IMG/VR virus record: IMGVR_UViG_3300031111_000384
Coordinates: 1 to 26,618 of that record
Source of the DNA: a virus
Direction: 5' to 3' (one strand)
Length of the DNA: 26,618 bases
Part shown: one piece after another, positions 1 to 5,935 of the stretch
How the letters are laid out: each line of letters opens with the position of its first letter
Numbering within the stretch: the first letter of the stretch is position 1
Position numbers and translations under genes: made by a program
The notes under the pieces: generated by a model
Databases searched by the model: none
Told to the model about the DNA's origin: nothing
The model's input: only the letters and a program-made list of their open reading frames with translations

Positions 1-1
1 G

Positions 2-2836
2 CCCCAACTGGGACGAGCTCTTATCCACATCTGCCAGCGTCGGGGCTTCAAAAGTAACAGGAAGAGGGAACCAAAACCTGAAGAAAAGGCCACCGAGAGG
101 CAGAAGGCGAGGCAAGAGCTGGCGAAAGAACTCAAGTCTCGTGATATAACATTGGGGCAGTACTTGGCGGATTTCTACCCGCCAGATCGCGACCGGCAGG
201 CTCATCGCCAAAAGAGGCGGTGGATCCGCAACCGCGACGCTTCTGAGACTTACAACTACACATCGCGTGCGATGTACATCAAAGAGTTCGAGAAGATCTG
301 GTCCACGCAATCTGCCTTTCATCCGATCCTTGCCGCTACCGGGCTGAAGGGCAGCGTGTACGATGCCATATTCTACCAGCGGCCTATGTGGTGGCCCGCG
401 GATACCATCGGCACATGCGAACTGACAGGCGAACCGCGATGTCCCAAGGCTCACTGGGCCGGACAGGAGTTCCGCCTTCTGCAGGAGATCCGCAATCTTC
501 AGGTTGTGGATGAATCGACAGGCGAAGAACGCTTCCTGAACGAGGATGAGAGGGAACGTCTGCACGAACTCCTGTCCGGGCAGAAAACTGCAACGTTTGC
601 CGGGATTGCCAAGAAACTGTGGCCTGACCAGCCAATGCGATTCAGCCGCTTCGAAGACAATGCCAAGCGCAAGGGCCTCACAGGCAATTGCGTGGAGGCG
701 GGGCTGCGAAGGGCACCGCTGAAAGCATGGTGGAAAGGTGCATCCGACCAGGTCAAGGAAGAAGTGTTCGACGCTCTGGTCGCCGTGGACGTCAAGGAGG
801 TGGCCGGAAAGAGGCGTGTTTACGGGGCCGACCAAGAGGCGATTCTCGGAAACGCGGATCGCTGGGGTTTGAGTCCAGAGCAGACCGAGGCGATGGATAA
901 GCTATCGGCCGATCTACCTGATGGTTATTTGGAGTACTCCCTCTCGGCCATCAGAAGGCTCCTTCCTCACCTGAGGAAGGGGCAGAGAGTTGATCAGGCG
1001 GTTGAGGCTGCAGGCCTCTCTGTAATGGATGCCCCGGTCTGCGACTTCTTGCCGCCCGTTGACGCCGTTGTTTCATACCTCACCAACCCCTTGGTTCACC
1101 GGGCACTGTCCGAGGCGCGCAAGGTGGTGAACGCGTTGATTCGCGAACACGGCAAGCCTTCTCGTGTGGTCATTGAACTGGCACGCGAGATGAAACAGTC
1201 ACGCAAGCATCGCGCCAAGGTTCTGAGCGAGAACAAGGGCAGAGAGAAGGAACGTGAGGCTGCCAAGGTGGAGGTCGAGAAGCTCGGACTCAGCGGGGAA
1301 AACAACGCCAATATCCGCAAGTATCTCCTGTGGACGGAATACAGGCAGTGCTGCGGAGAGCCATGTCGCTGTCCATTCTGTGGCCGGAACATCAGCGAGG
1401 CGGATATGGCCTCGGGGCGCGTTCACATCGAGCACATCCTTCCGAGATCTCGCTCGCTCGACAACTCCTTCAACAACCTGGTGCTGGCTTGCGCCCAGTG
1501 CAACGCCGACAAGGGACAGCTGACGCCATTCGAACGATGGGGCGACGAGCCGGAGCGGTGGGAGCAGATCAAGGCTCTCAAAGCCAAGTTGCCATATCCC
1601 AAAGGGAGGCGTTTTGACACGCGACTAACGATGGAAGGAGCGCGCGACCATTTATTCGAGGACAGAGTGGGCAAGATGCTCAATGATACTCGGTATACCT
1701 GTCGGCAGGCCTCGAAGTACATGGCCGTGCTTGGCATGCCCGTCAGCGTTGTAAGTGGAACAGTCGTCGGCCCGCTGAGGCACTACTGGGGGCTGAACGG
1801 CATTAGCGGAATGGGTCCGTCCGACGCCAAGAATCGCACAGACCACCGTCACCATGCCATTGACGCCATCACCATAGCCAACATAACGCACAAGCACATA
1901 CATGGTCTTTCCAACAAGCTGAGGGATCGAAATGCTGAGTTCCCGTGGCCTTGGGAGTCCTTCCACAGGGATGTCGGCGAGGTCATTGCAGATATAGGCG
2001 AGGGCACCCGTCAGGGAGTATCCCACCGACCCGGACGTTCGCTGTCCGGAGGACTACACGAGGATACCGCCTACGGTCCCGTCAATCCGGAAGAAGGCGT
2101 ATTTGTGACCCGGAAGCCTGTTGGCAAACTCACCCCCGCATTAGTCAACAGTGACGATATTCGCGATCCTGCGATGCGCAAGCTGATCCGTCGCGCGTGC
2201 GTGGACAGCGGGCTCGCAAAGTCCGCCGGACCCCAGTCCAAGGATGCATGGCAGCTTGACGGCCGGTGGTACACCATTGCGAAGGACAAACACTTCGGAG
2301 CCAAGCTTGCCAAGGAACCTATCCGCATGGTCTCAGGCGTGCCCGTTAAACGAGTGCGGATACTCATACGAGACAGGTCGGCCGTGCCTGTGCGCAGCGG
2401 ACCCGACGGGCAGGCAGACAAGTACGTAATACCCGGAGACAACCACCACCTGGCGATCTATCGGATGCCCGCCGGCGACCTCAAAGGTGAAATCGTGTCG
2501 CTTTTCGAAGCGAACCGGCGCAAGTCGCACGGCGAGGCCGTCGTGAACCCTTCCTATGGCGACGGAGGGGAGCTTGTAATGCGGCTCTGTAAGAACGACA
2601 TGGTTTTGCTTACAGACCCGGAATCCGGGCAGAAGAGGCTCTATCGTGTGCAGACGATGTCGCTAGACAATCAGAGACTGGATGTGCGGTTCCGCCTTCA
2701 CACCGCTGCAACCATCGCTGATAAAGTAGAACGGGTCCGCCCCCGATCATGGAAGGACCTTGCCGCTCATCGATTACAGAAGGTCGAGGTGGACCCGTTG
2801 GGTGGTGTGCATCCTGTGGGGCAGTGTCTGGAATGA
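2..2836 (+). CDS. cas9: Type II-C CRISPR effector nuclease Cas9, 5'-truncated by the window edge
   Basis: RNA-guided DNA endonuclease of a type II CRISPR system. The frame is open from base 2, so the TTG at 152 is not the start. The first visible residues include RRGFKSNRK, typical of the region just after the bridge helix of II-C Cas9; RuvC-I and the bridge helix lie upstream of the window. About 944 residues are visible. RuvC-II is VIELAREMKQS (Glu codon 1175). The HNH domain has paired CxxC motifs (CPFCG, CAQCN) around VHIEHILPRS (catalytic His codon 1433) and the Asn-containing NSFNNLVLAC. RuvC-III is HHAIDAI (first His codon 1850, Asp codon 1862). All visible catalytic residues are present and the PAM-interacting C-terminus runs uninterrupted to the stop. 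The stop overlaps the cas1 start (ATGA), so cas9-cas1-cas2 form one operon. The absence of csn2 or cas4 nearby supports subtype II-C. Confidence 0.97.
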   Translation, partial: PQLGRALIHICQRRGFKSNRKREPKPEEKATERQKARQELAKELKSRDITLGQYLADFYPPDRDRQAHRQKRRWIRNRDASETYNYTSRAMYIKEFEKIWSTQSAFHPILAATGLKGSVYDAIFYQRPMWWPADTIGTCELTGEPRCPKAHWAGQEFRLLQEIRNLQVVDESTGEERFLNEDERERLHELLSGQKTATFAGIAKKLWPDQPMRFSRFEDNAKRKGLTGNCVEAGLRRAPLKAWWKGASDQVKEEVFDALVAVDVKEVAGKRRVYGADQEAILGNADRWGLSPEQTEAMDKLSADLPDGYLEYSLSAIRRLLPHLRKGQRVDQAVEAAGLSVMDAPVCDFLPPVDAVVSYLTNPLVHRALSEARKVVNALIREHGKPSRVVIELAREMKQSRKHRAKVLSENKGREKEREAAKVEVEKLGLSGENNANIRKYLLWTEYRQCCGEPCRCPFCGRNISEADMASGRVHIEHILPRSRSLDNSFNNLVLACAQCNADKGQLTPFERWGDEPERWEQIKALKAKLPYPKGRRFDTRLTMEGARDHLFEDRVGKMLNDTRYTCRQASKYMAVLGMPVSVVSGTVVGPLRHYWGLNGISGMGPSDAKNRTDHRHHAIDAITIANITHKHIHGLSNKLRDRNAEFPWPWESFHRDVGEVIADIGEGTRQGVSHRPGRSLSGGLHEDTAYGPVNPEEGVFVTRKPVGKLTPALVNSDDIRDPAMRKLIRRACVDSGLAKSAGPQSKDAWQLDGRWYTIAKDKHFGAKLAKEPIRMVSGVPVKRVRILIRDRSAVPVRSGPDGQADKYVIPGDNHHLAIYRMPAGDLKGEIVSLFEANRRKSHGEAVVNPSYGDGGELVMRLCKNDMVLLTDPESGQKRLYRVQTMSLDNQRLDVRFRLHTAATIADKVERVRPRSWKDLAAHRLQKVEVDPLGGVHPVGQCLE

Positions 2837-3744
2837 TCAAACGCACGATTGAGATATCGGGGTTGGGCAATCGCCTTTCAGTCTCGAACGGCTCGCTGGT
2901 AGTGGAGCGGGACGGAGAGAGGCTCGCCCTCATCCCCGTCGAGGACATCGGTGTGCTTGTTCTGGATGCATGCGATACCGTTTACACGCATCGCACCATC
3001 ACATCCGTGCTTGAGGCCGGCGCCGCAATTGTTCCCTGCGGGTCCGACCACCTGCCGGCTGCCATGTTTCTGCCCCAGAACAACTCGCTGCAAACCCAAC
3101 GCATGGCAATGCAGGCGGGAGCGCCTATCCCCTTGCGAAAGAGGCTCTGGAAGCAGGTGGTCCGGGGGAAGATCGCCAACCAGGCCAGGGCCGTCGGATG
3201 GAGCGCCGATTTGGGCAAGAAGCTCAGGAAACTTGCTGGAACAGTGAGATCGGGAGATCCCCATAACGTCGAGGCGCACGCCGCAAGAATCTACTGGCCC
3301 GCAATGTTCGGCAAGCAGTTCCGCAGGGACCGAAACGGGCCTTGCCCCAACAGCCTGCTGAACTACGGGTACATGGCTCTTCGTGCGGCTGTGGCAAGGG
3401 CCATCTGCGGTGCGGGTTTGCATCCCTCGTTGGGTCTGCACCACAAGGGCCGATGCGATACCCACTGTCTTGCCGACGACCTGGTTGAGCCCATCCGACC
3501 ACTGGTTGACCTGTCGGTTCAGGCCTTGTGGCATCAAGGCTGCAAGGACATAACGCGCCGGACCAAGCAGGAGTTGCTCGGTCTGCTGACCGCTGAGGTC
3601 GAGGTCGCCGGGCAGCGTGGCCCGCTGTTGGTGGGTCTGGCGCGCATGGCGGCTTCTCTGGTTTATTGCTACGCAAGACGCCGCAAAGATATGGAGCTGC
3701 CTGTACTGTGCAAATCAGCGGATACAGATGCATGTGGGTCGTAG
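2833..3744 (+). CDS. cas1: CRISPR adaptation integrase Cas1
   Basis: Metal-dependent integrase that, with Cas2, inserts new spacers into the array. The protein is 303 aa, the usual length for type II Cas1. Catalytic residues by position and motif: Glu147 in NVEAHAARIYW, His203 in PSLGLHH, Glu219 in CLADDLVEPIRP. The typical N-terminal beta domain begins IKRTIEISG. The start codon overlaps the cas9 stop by four bases, so translation is probably coupled; the TTG-initiated extension to 2749 lies inside cas9 and was rejected. The C-terminus overlaps cas2 by 13 bases. The intact active site suggests the adaptation module was functional when the prophage block became its neighbour. Confidence 0.97.
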   Translation: MIKRTIEISGLGNRLSVSNGSLVVERDGERLALIPVEDIGVLVLDACDTVYTHRTITSVLEAGAAIVPCGSDHLPAAMFLPQNNSLQTQRMAMQAGAPIPLRKRLWKQVVRGKIANQARAVGWSADLGKKLRKLAGTVRSGDPHNVEAHAARIYWPAMFGKQFRRDRNGPCPNSLLNYGYMALRAAVARAICGAGLHPSLGLHHKGRCDTHCLADDLVEPIRPLVDLSVQALWHQGCKDITRRTKQELLGLLTAEVEVAGQRGPLLVGLARMAASLVYCYARRRKDMELPVLCKSADTDACGS

Positions 3745-4037
3745 CCATGTTCGATCTTCCGACGGATACGGAACGGGCCAGGAGGGCCTACACGCAGTTT
3801 CGCAGGTCGCTTATCAAAGACGGATTCACTATGATGCAGTACTCTGTTTACATCAGGCACTGTGCGAGCGAAGAGAACGCCGACGTTCACAGCAGCCGAG
3901 TAAAATACTCACTTCCCCCGGAAGGCGAGGTCCGCCTGGTCAGAATCACGGACAAACAGTATGAGAGAATGCAGGTTTTCTGCGGGAGAAAACGCCGGGT
4001 GCCCGAGCAGCCACCCCGCCAACTCGAGCTTTTCTGA
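3732..4037 (+). CDS. cas2: CRISPR adaptation protein Cas2
   Basis: Small dimeric partner of Cas1 in spacer acquisition. The start was placed at the ATG at 3732 because the protein then begins MWVVAMFDLPTD, the canonical Cas2 first beta-strand with its conserved Asp (residue 8); the longer frame from 3666 lies inside cas1. Length is 101 aa, normal for type II Cas2. The end carries a short QLELF tail also seen in II-C Cas2 proteins. It is the last cas gene; the first CRISPR repeat starts 50 bases after the stop. That short interval has no clear hairpin terminator or obvious AT-rich leader. Leftward transcripts from the array would run antisense across this gene. Confidence 0.95.
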   Translation: MWVVAMFDLPTDTERARRAYTQFRRSLIKDGFTMMQYSVYIRHCASEENADVHSSRVKYSLPPEGEVRLVRITDKQYERMQVFCGRKRRVPEQPPRQLELF

Positions 4038-4087
4038 TCGAGTAAGCGGGGCCAACTGCCTTTTTAAACCAAGCTTACAACAACTGC

Positions 4088-4321
4088 AGTGTAACAAACC
4101 CTGATCTGAGATCAATCCACGACTTGGTATCTGCGGGGCTCTCGACTCGCCTCAGTGTAACAAACCCTGATCTGAGATCAATCCACGACAGGCGACGGAG
4201 GGGGAGCCGCCGCCTCAAGAGTGTAACAAACCCTGATCTGAGATCAATCCACGACAGCTGATCGGCATGCCTATTGCTCCATCGGAGTGTAACAAACCCT
4301 GATCTGAGATCAATCCACGAC
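4088..4321 (-). CRISPR. Type II-C CRISPR array, four repeats and three spacers
   Basis: Four identical 36-bp repeats at 4088-4123, 4154-4189, 4220-4255 and 4286-4321, separated by three 30-bp spacers (period 66). On the plus strand the repeat begins AGTGTAACAAACC and ends ATCCACGAC, and it contains a 13-bp palindrome, TGATCTGAGATCA. Read on the minus strand it begins GTCGTGG and ends TTACACT, which fits the crRNA-sense form of II-C repeats, so leftward transcription is inferred. No repeat is degenerate at either end. The array stops ten bases before the stop codon of the regulator gene at 4332, leaving no room for a leader on the inferred upstream side. The short array may be truncated. Confidence 0.97.
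4286..4321 (-). promoter_or_regulatory. Putative promoter inside each CRISPR repeat (shown for repeat 4)
   Basis: On the minus strand every repeat reads TTGATC, 16 bases, TACACT at its 3' end: 4/6 matches to each sigma70 box with near-ideal spacing. Initiation about seven bases later would start inside the next spacer. This parallels N. meningitidis, where each repeat carries a promoter whose -10 box is the repeat terminus and spacers are also 30 bp. The motif is seen; its activity is inferred. Confidence 0.5.
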
Positions 4322-4331
4322 TACGCCAGTT

Positions 4332-4532
4332 CTACACCAGCTTCTTCAACGCCACTCCGATCGCCTGGGCCAGCCGTTCGGCCTGCTGAATCGACGGCGA
4401 TCTCAGACCGCGTTCGTAGAGCGACCACAGAGGCTGAGGTACACCGGCGCGCTCCGACGCCTCGGCCTGAGTGATCTTCTTTTCCCGGCGGAGGCGGCGG
4501 AGGTTGTCTGCGAATTCGGTCATGTTCGCCAT
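4332..4532 (-). CDS. XRE-family helix-turn-helix transcriptional regulator
   Basis: Small DNA-binding protein of 66 aa, probably a Cro/C1-type prophage regulator. It is essentially one HTH_3 domain: NLRRLRREKKITQAEASERA, then a recognition-helix region around PQPLWSLYERG and the usual SIQQAERLAQAIGV third part. The start was placed at the ATG at 4532, which has AAAGG eight bases upstream; a GTG at 4574 would add 14 residues before the domain. The gene is last in a leftward operon of small genes. An inverted ATATGC/GCATAT pair sits directly over its ribosome-binding site, and the same half-site flanks the operon promoter near 5360-5410, so autoregulation is likely. Its stop is only ten bases from the final CRISPR repeat. 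With no dimerisation domain it resembles Cro more than CI. Confidence 0.85.
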   Translation of the reverse strand: MANMTEFADNLRRLRREKKITQAEASERAGVPQPLWSLYERGLRSPSIQQAERLAQAIGVALKKLV

Positions 4533-4535
4533 TGT

Positions 4536-4551
4536 ATATGCCTTTGCATAT
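4536..4551 (-). promoter_or_regulatory. ATATGC inverted repeat over the regulator's ribosome-binding site
   Basis: A perfect 6-bp inverted repeat, ATATGC-N4-GCATAT, just upstream of the regulator ATG; the AAAGG Shine-Dalgarno straddles its loop. It could be an operator for the XRE protein or an mRNA hairpin hiding the ribosome-binding site. The half-site recurs at the operon promoter (5360-5410), which favours an operator. Confidence 0.5.
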
Positions 4552-4592
4552 GCTGTCACTACTCCACGTGACACGTCCTTGGGCTCGGCGCT

Positions 4593-4838
4593 CTAAAGCC
4601 CGGCCTCTTCGCAGAGCAGTTTCTCGATGTTTTCCGGTTCCTGGTTCGACAGGAAGGCGACGGCTCGGACCAGCTTGGCCCGGATGTTTCCCAGATCCCC
4701 GGCGTAGCCCCAGTCGTTGGGATTCGCCTTCGCGTTGGTCTTGTGCTTGTCGAGTTCGAGATCGAGCCAGTCGATCAGGCGGGCGATCTCCTCGCGGCGC
4801 TCGCTGTACAGGTCTCCGGCAGTCTGTTTGGCCTTCAT
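4593..4838 (-). CDS. Small hypothetical prophage protein
   Basis: An 81-aa charged protein with no recognised family. Residues about 10-35 (SERREEIARLIDWLDLELDK) and 52-75 look alpha-helical, so a small helical bundle is likely. It has no membrane segment or signal. The start has a strong ribosome-binding site (GAAAGGAGA, about 8 bases upstream). It is the third gene of the four-gene leftward operon ending with the XRE regulator, 61 bases before that gene's ATG. Early phage regulatory or accessory function is only a guess from position. Codon use looks ordinary and the strong start supports a real gene. Confidence 0.7.
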   Translation of the reverse strand: MKAKQTAGDLYSERREEIARLIDWLDLELDKHKTNAKANPNDWGYAGDLGNIRAKLVRAVAFLSNQEPENIEKLLCEEAGL

Positions 4839-4859
4839 GGTCGGTGTCTCCTTTCGGTT

Positions 4860-5087
4860 TCAGGCCTTGCAGGTGGCCCTGTCGTGTGCGCGAATGCGGT
4901 ATGTCTCGATGTGGCAGGTGTAGGCGTTGTCGACGATCAGCTTGACCGTCACGGTGTCGTGGCTGCTGGGGTAGGCGTCGAAGACCTCGAACCAGCCGTT
5001 GGCGAACCAGATCACATCGCCCGGCTTGAGGTCGTGCCAGTCGCGTTGGGTGGTGTTCCTTGTGTTTCGTTTTGTGGCGTTCTTCAT
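4860..5087 (-). CDS. Small hypothetical prophage protein, beta-rich
   Basis: A 75-aa protein that I do not recognise. After a basic N-terminus (KNATKRNTRNTTQRD) it has DLKPGDVIWFANGWFEVFDA, a pattern typical of small SH3-like or Hedgehog/intein-type beta barrels (GD-turn followed by paired strands), and ends in more beta-prone sequence. Two cysteines (HIETY region and C-terminal CKA) show no metal-binding spacing. The ATG is preceded by GAGGAGA. It is the second gene of the leftward operon; the next gene starts 21 bases downstream. Function is unknown. Confidence 0.7.
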   Translation of the reverse strand: MKNATKRNTRNTTQRDWHDLKPGDVIWFANGWFEVFDAYPSSHDTVTVKLIVDNAYTCHIETYRIRAHDRATCKA

Positions 5088-5111
5088 CGCAATTCTCCTC
5101 GTGGTCTTCGG

Positions 5112-5312
5112 TTACTCGGCGTTCATCGCCAGGATCGTGCTGGGCGTGTATCCGCAACGCCGCGCCTCGGCGTTGATGGCCTTGCGGATTCGGCTGCCCG
5201 GTCGGTTGGTGTAGTAGATGGCGGCCAGTCGCTTACAGCCGAGCGTCTCGATCCGCCTGCGTCCGTTTCGCATGGTCGCGGTCAGCCATTCGTAAGACTG
5301 TCTTGCGTTCAT
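5112..5312 (-). CDS. Small basic hypothetical protein, first gene of the leftward operon
   Basis: A 66-aa protein rich in Arg and Ala, starting MNARQSYEWLTATMRNG. The start at 5312 was chosen over the longer frame from 5408 because it has AAAGGACA upstream and the extension would run across the predicted promoter at 5357-5384. The basic, helical character (GRRRIETLGCKRLAAIYY and SRIRKAINAEARRCGYT) would suit nucleic-acid binding, but no known domain was recognised. The next gene begins 24 bases after its stop, so cotranscription is likely. Confidence 0.7.
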   Translation of the reverse strand: MNARQSYEWLTATMRNGRRRIETLGCKRLAAIYYTNRPGSRIRKAINAEARRCGYTPSTILAMNAE

Positions 5313-5356
5313 CGTCGCTGTCCTTTCGGTTGTGCGTGTCGTTTTCATCTGATGCC

Positions 5357-5384
5357 ATGATATGCGATTACATATATTAGTCAA
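5357..5384 (-). promoter_or_regulatory. Leftward promoter of the XRE regulator operon
   Basis: On the minus strand TTGACT (5379-5384) and TATCAT (5357-5362) are separated by 16 bases, a strong sigma70-like match about 45 bases before the first gene. The -10 box overlaps the left arm of an 11-bp inverted repeat (next entry), so a bound regulator would block it. Confidence 0.6.
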
Positions 5385-5410
5385 GCGGGAAAATATACTT
5401 AATCGCATAT
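5360..5410. promoter_or_regulatory. Operator pair: 11-bp inverted repeat around the operon promoter
   Basis: ATATGCGATTA at 5360-5370 is perfectly inverted as TAATCGCATAT at 5400-5410, bracketing the leftward promoter. Both arms contain the ATATGC half-site found over the regulator's ribosome-binding site. This is consistent with two operator sites for the XRE protein. Confidence 0.55.
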
Positions 5411-5426
5411 ATTATTCGGGCCGCAA

Positions 5427-5440
5427 TTACAGATCTGTAA
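5427..5440. promoter_or_regulatory. Perfect 14-bp palindrome
   Basis: TTACAGATCTGTAA is a perfect palindrome, 17 bases right of the operator pair in a gene-free stretch. It resembles a dimeric regulator site, but no cognate protein can be named. Confidence 0.4.
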
Positions 5441-5588
5441 CGATTTGCCTTTCCCTGCCGGAGAAGCCTTGACTACTACCGTCCACGCCGGGAGATTGTA
5501 GTCTGAAGCACGAAGACGCGACTGACGGACGAGACAACCTAGCAGAGCGACGCGGCGGCTGATCACCGACGCGATGCCAATAGAACAC

Positions 5589-5629
5589 AAGGCCGCTTGG
5601 GGCCAAGCACCCCTGCGGCCTTTTCTTTT
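5589..5629 (+). terminator. Intrinsic terminator upstream of the tRNA and late operon
   Basis: AAGGCCGC (5589-5596) pairs perfectly with GCGGCCTT (5615-5622). GGGG/CCCC pairing continues inside, and the stem is followed by TTTTCTTTT on the plus strand. It would stop rightward transcripts from the 5410-5590 interval, in which no gene was seen. It may end a small RNA or be a relic of a lost upstream gene. The rest of 5313-5737 holds the promoter, operators, palindrome and tRNA listed separately. Confidence 0.8.
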
Positions 5630-5653
5630 GGCCGGCTCTGCCAGGTGCGGCAC

Positions 5654-5726
5654 TGCAGGATGGACTGGAGCGGTTCCAGCACGGCCTCATAAGCCGACGA
5701 CGCCGGTTCGAATCCGGCTCCTGCGA
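5654..5726 (+). tRNA. tRNA-Met (CAU)
   Basis: A cloverleaf can be drawn. The 7-bp acceptor stem TGCAGGA/TCCTGCG includes one G-U pair. The D stem CTGG/CCAG has four bases before it instead of two. The anticodon arm CGGC-CTCATAA-GCCG has CAT at 5688-5690. The T arm GCCGG-TTCGAAT-CCGGC is perfect, and the discriminator is A with no encoded CCA. The irregular D-arm offset and short anticodon stem are the weak points. The CAU anticodon could also be a lysidine-modified Ile tRNA. It lies 11 bases before the first late gene, where a phage would normally carry terminase. Confidence 0.7.
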
Positions 5727-5737
5727 TTGGTGAACGT

Positions 5738-5935
5738 ATGGCGGAAGACCTGAACAGTGCGATCCAGACCGGCGCCACCCAGCCCAAGCGGGGCAAGGGG
5801 GATGGCATCGAGTTCGAGCAGCGCGGCCTGGACGAACTGATCAAGGCCGACAAGCACCTGGGCGCCAAGGCGGCGCTTTCGGGCAAGCGGCCCAAGCTCA
5901 TGGTGAACCGCATGGTTCCCCCCGGAGCTTCATAG
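5738..5935 (+). CDS. Small conserved protein preceding the portal gene
   Basis: A 65-aa protein. Its layout (AEDLNSAIQTGATQPKRGKG, a central DELIKADKHLGAKAAL helix, C-terminal MVNRMVPPGAS) resembles the small proteins that commonly sit between terminase and lambda-type portal genes in prophages. Their role is not well defined, but head-assembly accessory or gpW-like functions have been suggested. Its stop shares one base with the GTG of the portal gene, so translation is coupled. The ribosome-binding site is weak. In related phages the gene directly upstream is the terminase large subunit; here a tRNA takes that place. Confidence 0.75.
   Translation: MAEDLNSAIQTGATQPKRGKGDGIEFEQRGLDELIKADKHLGAKAALSGKRPKLMVNRMVPPGAS

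Noticed and set aside
152-2836. Cas9 starting at TTG 152
   Set aside because: The frame is open back to base 2 and the upstream residues include a conserved Cas9 segment, so the gene is truncated by the window.
4038-4087. tracrRNA or leader between cas2 and the array
   Set aside because: The interval is 50 bases with no anti-repeat to the CRISPR repeat and no clear promoter or terminator.
5410-5590. tracrRNA upstream of the strong terminator
   Set aside because: No stretch complementary to the repeat was found, although the terminator made it worth checking.
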